A DNA stretch of 64,000 nt from Gemmatimonadota bacterium (GTDB lineage Bacteria > 4572-55 > J002): assembly GCA_003697105.1 (NCBI GenBank), contig RFFQ01000012.1, positions 1-64,000 on the forward strand, in the 5' to 3' direction. Both the position numbers and the translations under genes were made by a program. Every line of letters starts with the position of its first letter. Positions within the stretch are counted from its first letter, which is position 1. The notes under the pieces were generated by a model, which was not told the DNA's origin, made no database searches, and was given only the letters and a program-made list of their open reading frames with translations. Of the stretch, positions 17,475 through 27,200 are shown one piece after another.

Positions 17475-18320
17475 CTAAACAGTCTCCTTCACCCGTTCAG
17501 ACCGCCCGGAATGCGGACGCCGAACGTGCTCTTTTACCCAGAACGAGCTTAAAAACACGGTTAAAACAATAATTGTCAAAATACCCCCTAAACGCATGAC
17601 ATTGCTTGCTAAAACAACATACCCTTTTGCGTCGGGGTCATAGTGAAAACAGGATAAAATCAACTTATCAATCGTATTCCCAATTTTGCCTTCGGAGGCT
17701 TCCAGTAGAGCCAACCGAACATCTTGCGTGTTAAAGGTCAACCCGTACAAATAGCGGGTAATTTTACCTTCTGGTGATAAAAAGGTCAATACTGCCGGAT
17801 GCGCATATTGGTCATTGGTTTTATCATAATAATATTGGTAACCCACAGCACTTGCCAGCGCATCAATGTTGGCGGCGGTACCTACCAGAAATGCCCACCC
17901 TTCTTCGGGAACCGATTTGCCCAAACTTTCTAAATACATCTTTTTCTTTGCGGCGGCAAGCTGGGCGGTTTCACGCGGGTCAATACTGACGGTCACCCAC
18001 TGAAAATCTTCACCGGGGATAAGATGGAGCGGTTTTATCGCCTCCACGGCACCGTTCAAAATCAGGGAGCAGAGCATCGGACAGCGATAATAATTCAACG
18101 TGAGCAAAACCGGTTTATCAGCGGTAAAATATTGGGCGAGCGTAACAGCTTGCCCCGTGTCATCGGTAAAGACTAAATCCAGAGGGATAGACTCTCCAAG
18201 ATGCTCTTCCACATCAATCCCTTGCAACTCGGAAGGCTGGTCGAGAATGAGTTGTGCGGAAAGCGATGCGGCACCACCAAGCACAAAAACCAGCATGAAA
18301 ATAAGGCGTCGTAATGCCAT
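17475..18320 (-). CDS. Sco1/SenC-family copper chaperone (first copy)
   Basis: From ATG 18320 the 281-residue product has a cleavable signal peptide (LIFMLVFVLGGAASLSAQ), a thioredoxin-fold domain with CPMLC near residue 87, and the downstream His in QYAHPAVLTFLSP. A C-terminal transmembrane helix (GGILTIIVLTVFLSSFWV) is present, unlike the N-anchored second copy. This longer Sco group is typical of alternative complex III/caa3 operons, as in Rhodothermus-like clusters. The longer start at 18356 would overlap the upstream gene and mask the signal peptide. It acts in CuA loading of subunit II, encoded next. Confidence 0.9.
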   Translation of the reverse strand: MALRRLIFMLVFVLGGAASLSAQLILDQPSELQGIDVEEHLGESIPLDLVFTDDTGQAVTLAQYFTADKPVLLTLNYYRCPMLCSLILNGAVEAIKPLHLIPGEDFQWVTVSIDPRETAQLAAAKKKMYLESLGKSVPEEGWAFLVGTAANIDALASAVGYQYYYDKTNDQYAHPAVLTFLSPEGKITRYLYGLTFNTQDVRLALLEASEGKIGNTIDKLILSCFHYDPDAKGYVVLASNVMRLGGILTIIVLTVFLSSFWVKEHVRRPHSGRSERVKETV

Positions 18321-18330
18321 GAAAATTATC

Positions 18331-18660
18331 TCAACGTCCTTCCATCTGAGATTCAAACGCTCGCTCCGCCATGAGCTTCATAGCCCGATCAATGGGAATC
18401 CGGTAAACACCGGCGGAATCATCCAAAACGGCGTAGGTGGTCAACACATCATCCTCATGAGCACGGAGATCGCGGTAATCCGCCGCTTCCGGCTGGAGAA
18501 CAACGTCTTTAATCCGCTTTTCCGCCGTAAAGGTGAACCAGTTATCCAACCCCACCAGAAACCCAATGATGATAGCAATGATAATCAAGGTCACTACTAT
18601 CATTTGGAGCAAATTTACATCTTTCTTTTCATATCCGGCATGATGCGTTACATCACTCAT
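18331..18660 (-). CDS. Small single-pass membrane protein of the complex III/caa3 array
   Basis: The 109-residue protein has a short N-terminal polar stretch (SDVTHHAGYEKKDVN), one transmembrane helix (LLQMIVVTLIIIAIIIGFLVG), and a soluble, charged C-terminal part with YRIPIDRAMKLMAERAF near the end. The last phrase resembles the end of small subunits in other complex III operons, where PIDxAM-type motifs recur. I do not recognise a named family. It sits 12 bases after actF and directly before sco, and is very likely a small subunit or assembly factor (inference). Confidence 0.7.
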   Translation of the reverse strand: MSDVTHHAGYEKKDVNLLQMIVVTLIIIAIIIGFLVGLDNWFTFTAEKRIKDVVLQPEAADYRDLRAHEDDVLTTYAVLDDSAGVYRIPIDRAMKLMAERAFESQMEGR

Positions 18661-18671
18661 TGGCGACTCCC

Positions 18672-19862
18672 TTAATGATTAACAAAACGAATCGATTCAT
18701 CCAGTTTCGGGTCATCGATGGGAATAACCGGATGTGCCGCCAGCGTGCGCCAGAACCACCAGATAAAAATCCCACCAATTCCAAACAGCGTCGAGGCATC
18801 CATCCACGACAGATGAACGGTTTCATGGTGCAAATTCGGCAATACCAGCCAATACATATCGACCCAATGGAAGATCAACATCCAGAATGCCATAACGCCC
18901 AGAAAGGGCAGGGTACGTTTCGATTTTCGGGGCATTAATAAGACAAACGGGATAACAAAGTGCCCCAAGACTAAACCGAGACTGATCATCTTCCAACTGC
19001 CGGGCCACCGGTGCGCAAACCAAACGGTTTCCTCTGGGATATTGCCATACCAGATGAGGAAATACTGCGAATATGCCATATATGCCCAAAACACTAAAAA
19101 GGCAAACATGAGTTTTCCGAGATCATGATAATGCTCGACCGTAATAATCTCTTTAAGTTTACCGGTTTTTCGCAAAGAAAGCGAAACCAAAATGATTAGC
19201 GCCAATACGGAAACCAGCGCCCCGGAAAACACATATACCCCAAAAATAGTGGAGTACCAATGCGGATCGAGTGACATCAACCAATCAAACGAAGCAAACG
19301 TGATGGAGAGCGCAAACAGAACCATACCCGGCGCACTGATGGCCATCATTCGTCCCGTTAACTCCGGGTGATGCTTATCATCTTGTTTCAGAGATAACCG
19401 GTATAATAGAAATGCCAGTACCGCCCAAATCGCAAAATAGGCAAATGCGCGAATCAAAAAGAAAGGAACGTTCAAATAACCGACTTTTTCCTGCAACAAA
19501 GCATCATGGGCGACCGCATCCGCATGGCTCCAATGATATAATTCAGACAACCCTCCCATAAAGGCAATCGGCAAAAAGAAAATCACCATAAGGGGTAAGG
19601 TCACCATAATGCTTTCAAAGATGCGCCGGACGACCACACTCCAAATGGGGTGCAACAAGTGGTGAATCAAGGTAAAAAACAAACCACCCAAACCAATGGT
19701 TGTCCAGAAGACAAAGGCAACGAGATAGGAATGAAAAAACTGCGTTTTATCCATCGTAAAACCGATGCCACTGGCTACCAGCCCGATAACACCGATCACC
19801 AACGCGATCATGCCCAGTTTACCCGCATCCGTCAGACGAAAGGTTTGATCATCTAATTTCAT
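18672..19862 (-). CDS. actF: Alternative complex III subunit ActF (NrfD/PsrC-like quinol subunit)
   Basis: The 396-residue product from ATG 19862 has about ten transmembrane helices. It shows family features such as HSYLVAFVFWTTIGLGGLFFTLIH-type segments near residue 45, FASFDWLMSLDPHWYST near 190 and MLIFHWVDMYWLVLPN near 330. ActF is one of two PsrC-like membrane subunits in alternative complex III. The longer frame to 19940 would overlap actE and lacks a better ribosome site; GAGAG precedes ATG 19862. It lies between actE and the small membrane gene. Confidence 0.93.
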   Translation of the reverse strand: MKLDDQTFRLTDAGKLGMIALVIGVIGLVASGIGFTMDKTQFFHSYLVAFVFWTTIGLGGLFFTLIHHLLHPIWSVVVRRIFESIMVTLPLMVIFFLPIAFMGGLSELYHWSHADAVAHDALLQEKVGYLNVPFFLIRAFAYFAIWAVLAFLLYRLSLKQDDKHHPELTGRMMAISAPGMVLFALSITFASFDWLMSLDPHWYSTIFGVYVFSGALVSVLALIILVSLSLRKTGKLKEIITVEHYHDLGKLMFAFLVFWAYMAYSQYFLIWYGNIPEETVWFAHRWPGSWKMISLGLVLGHFVIPFVLLMPRKSKRTLPFLGVMAFWMLIFHWVDMYWLVLPNLHHETVHLSWMDASTLFGIGGIFIWWFWRTLAAHPVIPIDDPKLDESIRFVNH

Positions 19863-19887
19863 AAAATCACGTCTCTCTATAATAGCA

Positions 19888-20520
19888 CTATTGGGATAAT
19901 TGGTCCAACACCTCAGAGGGAACTTCGGCGGAAGTCGCATTCTGACTAAACTGCAACGCCCGAACGTAATTTACAATATGCCAGCGGTCTTCTACACGAA
20001 TTTGATGCCGGTACATGGGCATGTTCCGAATCCCGTTGGTAATGACATCAAAAATATGCCCATCTTGGCCATTTAAACCACCCCGCCGCAACCGGTCTTG
20101 ATGAAAAGAAGGCGGTGGAACATAACCAGCATCCATGGTTCGCAATACCACAATACCCCGTCCATCACCTACCCGGCTATGGCACGGCGCACAGTAAATA
20201 TTGTACTGTTCCTGTCCGCGCGCTAATGATTGCTCTGTTGGCGGAATGGGGGATATAACGACCAGACTATCCCGGGCATCACGCCCCCGATACAGCTTGG
20301 AATCTTCCGCTAAAAAGCCTTGCGCAACGGTACCGGCTACCGGCGGACGCATGGTCGCTTTATCCACAAAAAACTGACTTTCCGATTGCGGATTATACCG
20401 CTGAGTTTGGAACATATTGTGTTGTAATTTAATGGGTGACTTTTTTGACGGAGCGCCGCGATAACAGCCGATCAGGCTCACCCCGATTAGCACCACAACA
20501 AGCCCTGGTATCAATCGCAT
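19888..20520 (-). CDS. actE: Alternative complex III subunit ActE (monoheme cytochrome c lipoprotein)
   Basis: The 210-residue product has a lipoprotein signal (VVVLIGVSLIGC, Cys at about residue 19) and a single class I cytochrome c domain with heme motif CAPCH near residue 111. The axial Met is likely in MPMYRHQIR near 164. ActE is the electron exit towards the oxidase, so the heme may hand electrons to the cytochrome domain of subunit II. Its start overlaps the actD stop by 10 bases, which suggests coupling. Confidence 0.93.
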   Translation of the reverse strand: MRLIPGLVVVLIGVSLIGCYRGAPSKKSPIKLQHNMFQTQRYNPQSESQFFVDKATMRPPVAGTVAQGFLAEDSKLYRGRDARDSLVVISPIPPTEQSLARGQEQYNIYCAPCHSRVGDGRGIVVLRTMDAGYVPPPSFHQDRLRRGGLNGQDGHIFDVITNGIRNMPMYRHQIRVEDRWHIVNYVRALQFSQNATSAEVPSEVLDQLSQ

Positions 20521-21047
20521 GTAATCACCTCCACATTCGTACCCCCGATCAACTCCAGAAAAGCGGAGGTCTGCTCCACATTGAATTTACGGTCTGTCGC
20601 TTCGATGCTCACTAAAAAACCATCATCCGTCACCTTTTTGAATTGCTCGGACTCAAAAAGCGGATGATGCCAACGGGGTAAACCATTAAGCGCCATCATC
20701 CCAAAGGTCGAAACAAACGCAGAGGTCAACACGGCCACCGCAAATGTCACGGGCAGATATGCCTGATAACTCACAAATGGCTTTCCTGAAATAACAAATT
20801 GATAATCAACCCCGTTTGTCCACCATTGCATTCCTGCACCAGCGAGAGTCGCAATAACGGCAATACCACCGACAATCCACCCCAACGGGGACCGCCGTTC
20901 GCCCATCGCCTGATCCATCCCGTGAATGGGGAATGGGGAATGGCAATCAAACTTTTTATAACCCTCATCGCGCACCCGCTCGGCGGCTTTCAACAAGGCG
21001 GCGGGGTCTTCAAATTGAGCAATAACTCCAGCTACGCGCTCACTCAT
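20511..21047 (-). CDS. actD: Alternative complex III subunit ActD (DUF3341)
   Basis: The 178-residue protein starts with a soluble DUF3341 domain (VIAQFEDPAALLKAAERVRDEG; FDCHSPFPIHGMD). Two membrane helices follow (LGWIVGGIAVIATLAGAGMQ and AYLPVTFAVAVLTSAFVSTFG), then a short soluble end. This is the standard ActD layout. ATG 21047 follows GGAG; a GTG at 21062 is possible but less likely. It is placed between actC and actE. Confidence 0.93.
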   Translation of the reverse strand: MSERVAGVIAQFEDPAALLKAAERVRDEGYKKFDCHSPFPIHGMDQAMGERRSPLGWIVGGIAVIATLAGAGMQWWTNGVDYQFVISGKPFVSYQAYLPVTFAVAVLTSAFVSTFGMMALNGLPRWHHPLFESEQFKKVTDDGFLVSIEATDRKFNVEQTSAFLELIGGTNVEVITCD

Positions 21048-21065
21048 GTTTTCATACTCCACTGA

Positions 21066-22448
21066 TTAATGCGTGTCGTGATGATGCGGATCGGCTTGAG
21101 GCAAAACGCCTTTCACTTCCGCCATCGCAATGACCGGCAGAAAACGCACGAACAACAAGAACAACGTTAAAAAGAGTCCAAAGGTACCAATAAACGTCGT
21201 AACATCAAAAATCGTTGGACGGTAGTAATCCCAACTGGAAGGCAAGAAGTCACGGGACAACGAGGTAATCACAATCACAAAACGCTCAAACCACATCCCG
21301 ATGTTGATAAAAATAGATGCCACAAACATCACAGGAATACTACGACGTAACTTCTTAAACCAAAAGAGTTGGGGTACCAGCACGTTACAAGAGATCATGC
21401 TCCAATACGCCCACCAATAGGGACCAAATGCCCGGTTGATAAACGCAAACCGTTCAAATTCATTACCGCTGTACCACGCAATAAAAAACTCGCAACCATA
21501 GGCATAACCAACCATCATACCGGTGAGGAGCATAATCTTATTCATATTCTCAAGGTGGCGAATCGTGATATAATCCTCTAGCCCGAAAATCTTGCGGGTA
21601 ATAATACCGAGCGTCATCACCATCGCAAAGCCCGAAAAAATAGCGCCGGCAACAAAATAGGGTGGAAAGATCGTCGTATGCCAACCCGGAATGATACTCA
21701 CCGCAAAGTCCGTACTCACGATACTGTGAACGGAGAGCACCAACGGCGTGGATAGCCCTGCCAAAAGCAAATATGCCAATTCATAGTGCTTCCACTGCTT
21801 GTTCCCGCCGCGCCAACCTAACGCAAAAATACCAAACAGCACCTTGCGAATTTTAGTGGTTGCCCGGTCTCGCAACGTGGCTAAATCTGGGATCAAGCCC
21901 ACATACCAGAACAGACACGACACCGTAAAATACGTCCCGACAGCAAATGCATCCCATAACAGCGGGCTACGGAAGTTGGGCCACATGGAAAGGTATTGCG
22001 TCGGATAGGGAAAGATCCAATAAATCAACCAGATACGCCCCACGTGAATCGCCGGGAAAAGACCCGCACAAATCACCGCAAAAAGCGTCATGGCTTCCGC
22101 AAAACGATTGATGGATGTTCGCCACTTCTGGCGTAATAAAAAGAGAATCGCTGAAATCAGCGTTCCGGCGTGCCCGATACCAACCCAGAAGACGAAGTTG
22201 ACAATCGCCCAGCCCCAGCCATTCGGATTTTGCAAACCCCAGATGCCCAAACCTTCCCACAATAGGTAACCAACGGAGCCTAACAGCAATAACACAATGG
22301 AACTGGATAAACCGATCGCAATAAACCAGAGCGGAGGTGTCTTACCTTCGATTAAGGAACTGATCTTCTCCGAGACATCATGAAACGTCGGATTGCCCTG
22401 AATCAGCGGCGCATCAACATGCGTTTTTTCAGCAGTTACAGCGTCCAT
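21066..22448 (-). CDS. actC: Alternative complex III subunit ActC (NrfD/PsrC-like membrane subunit)
   Basis: The 460-residue polytopic protein has about ten helices. Family-typical stretches are [22 protein letters not shown] near residue 80 (quinol-site region), [14 protein letters not shown] near 140, [27 protein letters not shown] near 250 and [22 protein letters not shown] near 390. ActC contains the probable quinol-oxidation site and pairs with ActF. The gene is preceded by actB (53-base gap) and followed 18 bases later by actD. Confidence 0.95.
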   Translation of the reverse strand: MDAVTAEKTHVDAPLIQGNPTFHDVSEKISSLIEGKTPPLWFIAIGLSSSIVLLLLGSVGYLLWEGLGIWGLQNPNGWGWAIVNFVFWVGIGHAGTLISAILFLLRQKWRTSINRFAEAMTLFAVICAGLFPAIHVGRIWLIYWIFPYPTQYLSMWPNFRSPLLWDAFAVGTYFTVSCLFWYVGLIPDLATLRDRATTKIRKVLFGIFALGWRGGNKQWKHYELAYLLLAGLSTPLVLSVHSIVSTDFAVSIIPGWHTTIFPPYFVAGAIFSGFAMVMTLGIITRKIFGLEDYITIRHLENMNKIMLLTGMMVGYAYGCEFFIAWYSGNEFERFAFINRAFGPYWWAYWSMISCNVLVPQLFWFKKLRRSIPVMFVASIFINIGMWFERFVIVITSLSRDFLPSSWDYYRPTIFDVTTFIGTFGLFLTLFLLFVRFLPVIAMAEVKGVLPQADPHHHDTH

Positions 22449-22501
22449 AAATCATTACACCACGTTTATAGTGAATAGTATCAATGAGTTATCCTAAAAA
22501 A

Positions 22502-25500
22502 TCAGTGATGACTCCCACCGGAGTGATCATCATCCGTGGTTGGTGGTACCGCCACCGGTTCTAATTCCGGATTGGGGTTACGCACCTTCGCCAAATACGA
22601 AGTGCGTGGTTTAATATTGAGTTCAGCCAGCATCTCGTAATCCCGGTTGATCGCCTTCATCTGGGTGACCTGACTTTGCGGGTCGTTAATATTCCCAAAC
22701 GTGATCGCTTGTGTCGGGCATGCCTGCTGGCAGGCACTAACCACTTCGCCATCATGAATATGCTGGTCGGGGCGGGTACCATTCCGAAATTCATTTTTAA
22801 CTTTAATCCGCGTATAATTAATTCGTTGCGTACAGTACGTACATTTTTCCATTACGCCGCGAAAACGTACCGTCACATCGGGGTTCATCCCCATTTTCAC
22901 AATTTCAGGTGTCGCTTTGGTATAGTTGAAAAAGTTAAACCGACGAACTTTATAGGGGCAGTTATCCAAACAATACCGCGTACCGACACAGCGGTTATAC
23001 ACCATCACATTCAAACCTTCTTTATCATGCATGGTCGCCGCAAACGGGCACACTTGTTCACAAGGTGCATTTTCGCAATGATGGCATGCGACCGGCTGGT
23101 ACACCATCTCCGCGTCATCCGGCTTTTCCGGATTACCGGTAAAATAGCGGTCAATCCGAATCCAATGCATCTCACGACCGCGCCGAACTTCGGTCTTGCC
23201 CACAACCGGGATGTTATTTTCACTTTGACACGCAATGGTACACGCATTACATCCGACACAGGCGTTCAAATCGATCACCATTCCCCACTGATACCCTTCG
23301 TCATAGCTGGGTTCTTTCCAGAGAGACTTGGCGATCTGCCGATCATGTTCTTTAATACGTTTGATTTGGTCTGGATGATGTTGGTAATCCGATAAGGTCA
23401 TCTCCCGGATTAACATCGGCAACCGTTTCTGAATTTGGTCGGCGGCTAATTTTTCGGTATCCATGCCATGATGGTCTTGGGTACATGCCATTTCGTATGT
23501 GCCCGGTAGTTTTGTAACCGAAAGACCTTGATCAAAATGGAGTGCTTGGGACGTCCGCAAACGGTACGTGTTAAATCCAACCCGGTCCCCAACACGACCG
23601 GCGGCTTCACGCCCATAACCAAGTGCTACGGCAACCGATTTATCCGCCATACCGGGCATCACCCAGACAGGCATTTTCAGCCGTTTACCCCGGTAACTCA
23701 ATTCAACCCAGTTTTCATTCTCTACCCCGAGTTCTTTAGCCGTAGTAGCACTCATTAACGCGGCGTTATCCCACGTCAGTTTGGTCATGCTGTCCGGGAG
23801 TTCCTGCAACCACCCATTGTTGGCAAATCGCCCATCAAAAGTCGCCGGAGAGGCGTAAAAAACAATCTCCATCCCGCTTTTCACCACAATCGGATGGTCC
23901 TGAAGATACGCCCGGATGGATTCACTATTTAACCCGGGGACAACCGGTGTTGCCGCACTATTTTCCAGCACACCTTCGTGCAACACCTTACGCCAATGTT
24001 GCTCAAAATCGAGTTCACCCAATCGCGGTAACCATGTTGCCCGAACAAGGTCGTAGCCACGACCATCCTTGCCGGTAATAAGTAAACTGAGCACCTCAAT
24101 CGCACTTTTAGCACCGAACAACGGAGCGATCATCGGTTGAACGACACTCAAAGTACCATCTACGGCACGCACATCCCCCCATGCTTCCAAAAAGTGGGTT
24201 TGGGGCAGATGCCATTCCGCAAGTTTGGAGGTTTCGTTGACATGGGAACTTAGGTGAATCGAATGTTGCAGGCTTTTCAATGCGCGGGTCATATCCATAT
24301 CCGCGGGCGCGTCGTAAACCGGGTTACCGCCGAGCATTACCAAGGTATTGACATCCTGATTTCCGATTTTTGCCAGCAGGTCTGTGAAAGAAGACAAACG
24401 AGGCCGTTCTACATCTTGAAATGGGTAATAATCCACGGTTTGTCCGATATTCCCCAACGCGGTATTCAGGGCAAATACCATCGCATGGACCGCGGGAGAT
24501 TGGCGCCTGCCGGCAACAATCAAGCATTTACCCGGCGCATGTGCTAAATCCTTTGCCAATGCTTCCAGCCATTTTTTATCAAAATGTGCCGTCCCATCAA
24601 CCGGAATCGCATCCAACGAAACCGGAACACCCTGCGCTTGAAGTTCCTGCGCCAACGCCGCCACAAATGCGCCAATCTGGGAGCTTTGCAGGCGTAACCG
24701 GTGGTCCGCAACGGCACCCGTCGCCGTGTACATGGACTCAACCATATATAACCGGTTCATCGGGTCATGTTCGGTTTTCAATCGCCGCCCAGCAATAAAG
24801 CCACGAGCATTGACAACATTTTCACTTTCCATCAGGGTAAAATCAGCATCGACCGAGAGGACAACATCCGCTTTATCAAAATGATAACGCGGCTGGTACG
24901 CTTGTCCAGTGGCAATCTCAATGCCTTCAAAAAGGGTCTCATCCGTGACCGGTTCATAGGTTGCCCAAACAGCTTGCGGGAACATGGCTTCAAACTCAGC
25001 TTTCAGACGTGCCATTGTGGGCGAGGCAAACGATTCACTCAGGATCGCCAATCCTTTACCTTGATTCTCCACGAATTTGGGATAAAGCTCTCGCCACGCT
25101 GCGGTAAAGTCTGACCATTTTTTAGAGACACCTTTGTGGAGCACTCGCTGGGATCGATCCGGGTCATACAAGCCTAAAATTTGCGCTTGCATAAACGCAT
25201 TTGAACCCCCCAAACTAGAGGGATGTTTGGGATTACCTTCGATTTTTGTCGGGCGCCCTTCGTGATTTTCCACCACGAGACCATATGCTCCCGTGCCAAA
25301 CGGCATGGCCGTCGCGTAATAATTGGGGATACCGGGGATGACTTCTTCTGGTTGTACCACATACGGAATAATCTTTTCCACAGGACGGCGGCATCCCGTG
25401 AGACCGGCTAATGCGGCGGAAGCTCCCATCAATTTTAGGAACGTCCGGCGCGTCACCGGGTCGGTCATTTCAGAAGCCCCTTCGGGGAATTCCCGTTCCG

Positions 25501-25585
25501 TAAATTGGCGAAACTCCGGTGAATCCGCTAATTGATCCAAACTTCGCCAGTACTGTTTTCCGTTCTTTCCATCTATCGATGACAT
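22502..25585 (-). CDS. actB: Alternative complex III subunit ActB (molybdopterin-like plus Fe-S ferredoxin domains)
   Basis: The 1027-residue protein opens with YWRSLDQLADSPEF and then a Tat-type signal (RRTFLKLMGASAALAGL, about residues 46-65). A long molybdopterin-oxidoreductase-like domain (about 70-730) follows; in this family it carries no cofactor. A C-terminal four-cluster ferredoxin domain shows CVGCNACTIAC, CHHCENAPCEQVCP, CVGTRYCLDNCP and CTYC/CQQACP (about 745-975). It is the periplasmic electron wire of complex III. ATG 25585 lies behind AGGAGAGG and overlaps actA by 13 bases. The Tat-type start implies folded export. Confidence 0.96.
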   Translation of the reverse strand: MSSIDGKNGKQYWRSLDQLADSPEFRQFTEREFPEGASEMTDPVTRRTFLKLMGASAALAGLTGCRRPVEKIIPYVVQPEEVIPGIPNYYATAMPFGTGAYGLVVENHEGRPTKIEGNPKHPSSLGGSNAFMQAQILGLYDPDRSQRVLHKGVSKKWSDFTAAWRELYPKFVENQGKGLAILSESFASPTMARLKAEFEAMFPQAVWATYEPVTDETLFEGIEIATGQAYQPRYHFDKADVVLSVDADFTLMESENVVNARGFIAGRRLKTEHDPMNRLYMVESMYTATGAVADHRLRLQSSQIGAFVAALAQELQAQGVPVSLDAIPVDGTAHFDKKWLEALAKDLAHAPGKCLIVAGRRQSPAVHAMVFALNTALGNIGQTVDYYPFQDVERPRLSSFTDLLAKIGNQDVNTLVMLGGNPVYDAPADMDMTRALKSLQHSIHLSSHVNETSKLAEWHLPQTHFLEAWGDVRAVDGTLSVVQPMIAPLFGAKSAIEVLSLLITGKDGRGYDLVRATWLPRLGELDFEQHWRKVLHEGVLENSAATPVVPGLNSESIRAYLQDHPIVVKSGMEIVFYASPATFDGRFANNGWLQELPDSMTKLTWDNAALMSATTAKELGVENENWVELSYRGKRLKMPVWVMPGMADKSVAVALGYGREAAGRVGDRVGFNTYRLRTSQALHFDQGLSVTKLPGTYEMACTQDHHGMDTEKLAADQIQKRLPMLIREMTLSDYQHHPDQIKRIKEHDRQIAKSLWKEPSYDEGYQWGMVIDLNACVGCNACTIACQSENNIPVVGKTEVRRGREMHWIRIDRYFTGNPEKPDDAEMVYQPVACHHCENAPCEQVCPFAATMHDKEGLNVMVYNRCVGTRYCLDNCPYKVRRFNFFNYTKATPEIVKMGMNPDVTVRFRGVMEKCTYCTQRINYTRIKVKNEFRNGTRPDQHIHDGEVVSACQQACPTQAITFGNINDPQSQVTQMKAINRDYEMLAELNIKPRTSYLAKVRNPNPELEPVAVPPTTDDDHSGGSHH

Positions 25586-26226
25586 ATCGAACAATCCTCT
25601 CCTGGAGCAATATTCTTTTCTTTCTTTAAGCGGGCAGCAATTTCAAGTTGATTTGCTGGGGGTTGCCACGTCATGTCCGTGACGGAGGTGGTGTTTAAAT
25701 CCCGTAAGTGCATATCGGGATTCCGGTGACAATCCAGACACCACGCCATACTCAAGGGTTCAACTTGGGTGACTTTCACCATCTGATCCACGCGCCCATG
25801 ACAACTGGAACATCCGACCCCCGCCTGAAGGTGAGCACTATGATCAAAATAGACATAATCCGCGAGATTATGTACTCGTACCCACTCAATGGGATTCCCG
25901 GAATTCCAACTTTCCCGCACCGGCAGCAATTTTTCGCTTTCCGGTAAGATCAGGGTGTGACAATTCATACAGGTTTGGGTGGGAGGAACATTGGCTTCTT
26001 GCGAAACCTCGACGTTCGTATGGCAATACCGGCAATCCATGCCCAAATCACCTGCATGTAACTTGTGACTATACGGCACCGGTTGCTCTGGGCGATACCC
26101 CACATCAGTGTACGCCGGCGAAAAATAGTAGGCGTACACTATCGCCGCGCCGGTTGAACCAAAAACCAACACGAAGATTAAAACCAACGGAATTTTATTT
26201 GTCCACTTGGGAAATGTTTGTGCCAT
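25573..26226 (-). CDS. actA: Alternative complex III subunit ActA (pentaheme cytochrome c)
   Basis: The 217-residue protein has an N-terminal membrane anchor (IPLVLIFVLVFGSTGAAIVYAYYF). It has exactly five CxxCH heme motifs: CRYCH, CMNCH, CSSCH, CLDCH and CSICH at the very end. Its layout matches the pentaheme ActA, with YSHKLHAGDLGMDCRYCH typical. It is the first complex III subunit in the array, 46 bases after ctaB, and needs periplasmic heme attachment by a cytochrome c maturation system not present in this window. Confidence 0.95.
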   Translation of the reverse strand: MAQTFPKWTNKIPLVLIFVLVFGSTGAAIVYAYYFSPAYTDVGYRPEQPVPYSHKLHAGDLGMDCRYCHTNVEVSQEANVPPTQTCMNCHTLILPESEKLLPVRESWNSGNPIEWVRVHNLADYVYFDHSAHLQAGVGCSSCHGRVDQMVKVTQVEPLSMAWCLDCHRNPDMHLRDLNTTSVTDMTWQPPANQLEIAARLKKEKNIAPGEDCSICHR

Positions 26227-26272
26227 ATATCTGTAATCCTCTAAAGACGGAAGCTTACTTAGAGCTTAGAGC

Positions 26273-27133
26273 TTAAATAATTCCTTCCACAGCAATCGTG
26301 ATAAAAAGGGCAAACAAATACACGATGGAATAACCAAATAACCCCCGCAACCGCTGTGGAGATGAATCGTTCCGAACATCAAACGCTTTTTTAACAAACA
26401 GACCACCTAAAATAAGAGAAACCGCCAAATACAAAAACCCAAATTCGACGGTTAATAGCGACATGGTAATCGCAAACAACATTAACGAATAATAAAATAT
26501 CTGATTTAACGTTGCCGCATCCCCTTGAGCCACCGGTAACATTGGGTAGCCAACTTTTACGTAATCATCTTTACAAAACATGGCCAACGACCAAAAATGT
26601 GGCGGTGTCCAGAAAAAGATAATCGCAAATAAAATCCACGGGGTAATGCTAAAGGAACCCGTTGCTGCCGTCCAAGCACCCACCGGAGCCATCGCCCCGG
26701 CAACCCCTCCAATAACGATATTTTGATCCGTATTCGGCTTCAACCACAACGTGTAAAAAAAACCATAAAAAATAATGGTACTTAGGGCTAAGCCGGCAGT
26801 CAACCAATTAAAATAAAACCCAAATAAGAGCGTTCCCGCCGTACCGATTAGAATCGAAAAGGTAAGCGCCTGATAGGGGGTGAGTTTACCTTGGGGTAAC
26901 GGGCGGCGTTTGCTGGTGCGGGACATTTGGGCATCCACATCTCGCTCAAAGTATTGATTGAGAGCGTTGGCACACCCTCCGGTTAAATATAAACCCAGCA
27001 ATACTAAAAAAAAGCGGAACGGGTCCGATAAAAGACTCCCCTCGACAATGAGAGACGTCGCCCCTGTCACAACCACCAACAACATAATGGATGGTTTCGT
27101 TAAATTCAGATAATCTCGAAGATGTAAATTCAT
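26273..27133 (-). CDS. ctaB: Protoheme IX farnesyltransferase (heme O synthase)
   Basis: The UbiA-family enzyme attaches farnesyl to heme b, making heme O on the way to heme A for the caa3 oxidase. From ATG 27133 the product has 286 residues and about nine helices. It shows the first Asp-rich motif NALNQYFERDVDAQMSRT (about residue 65) with RRPLPQG just after, and a second polar loop near 185 (MFCKDDYVKVGYPMLP). Longer in-frame starts would lie inside the promoter and operator region and are rejected. It leads the respiratory array, a common place for ctaB. The protein is in the cytoplasmic membrane. Confidence 0.95.
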   Translation of the reverse strand: MNLHLRDYLNLTKPSIMLLVVVTGATSLIVEGSLLSDPFRFFLVLLGLYLTGGCANALNQYFERDVDAQMSRTSKRRPLPQGKLTPYQALTFSILIGTAGTLLFGFYFNWLTAGLALSTIIFYGFFYTLWLKPNTDQNIVIGGVAGAMAPVGAWTAATGSFSITPWILFAIIFFWTPPHFWSLAMFCKDDYVKVGYPMLPVAQGDAATLNQIFYYSLMLFAITMSLLTVEFGFLYLAVSLILGGLFVKKAFDVRNDSSPQRLRGLFGYSIVYLFALFITIAVEGII

Positions 27134-27173
27134 TGAATTGTATTGTGAAGAGTGGGATGATTTTGTGAGAATA

Positions 27174-27191
27174 TTGTGAAAAAGATCACAA
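27174..27191 (-). promoter_or_regulatory. CRP/FNR-like palindromic operator in the respiratory array leader
   Basis: The sequence TTGTGA-N6-TCACAA is a perfect palindrome with CRP-type half sites (TGTGA-N6-TCACA). It lies about 10 bases downstream of the -10 box of the ctaB promoter, where binding would more likely repress than activate. Two further TTGTGA boxes lie at 27163-27168 and 27143-27148 in the same leader. Confidence 0.6.
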
Positions 27192-27200
27192 ACGAGGCTG

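Noticed and set aside
18100-18675. A 191-codon plus-strand frame over sco and the small membrane gene
   Set aside because: It is antisense to two coupled, motif-bearing genes and has no coding-like features of its own.
22676-23395. A 239-codon open frame on the plus strand opposite actB
   Set aside because: It lies entirely antisense to the Fe-S domains of ActB, has no ribosome site, and its composition is that of the complement of a Cys-rich coding region.
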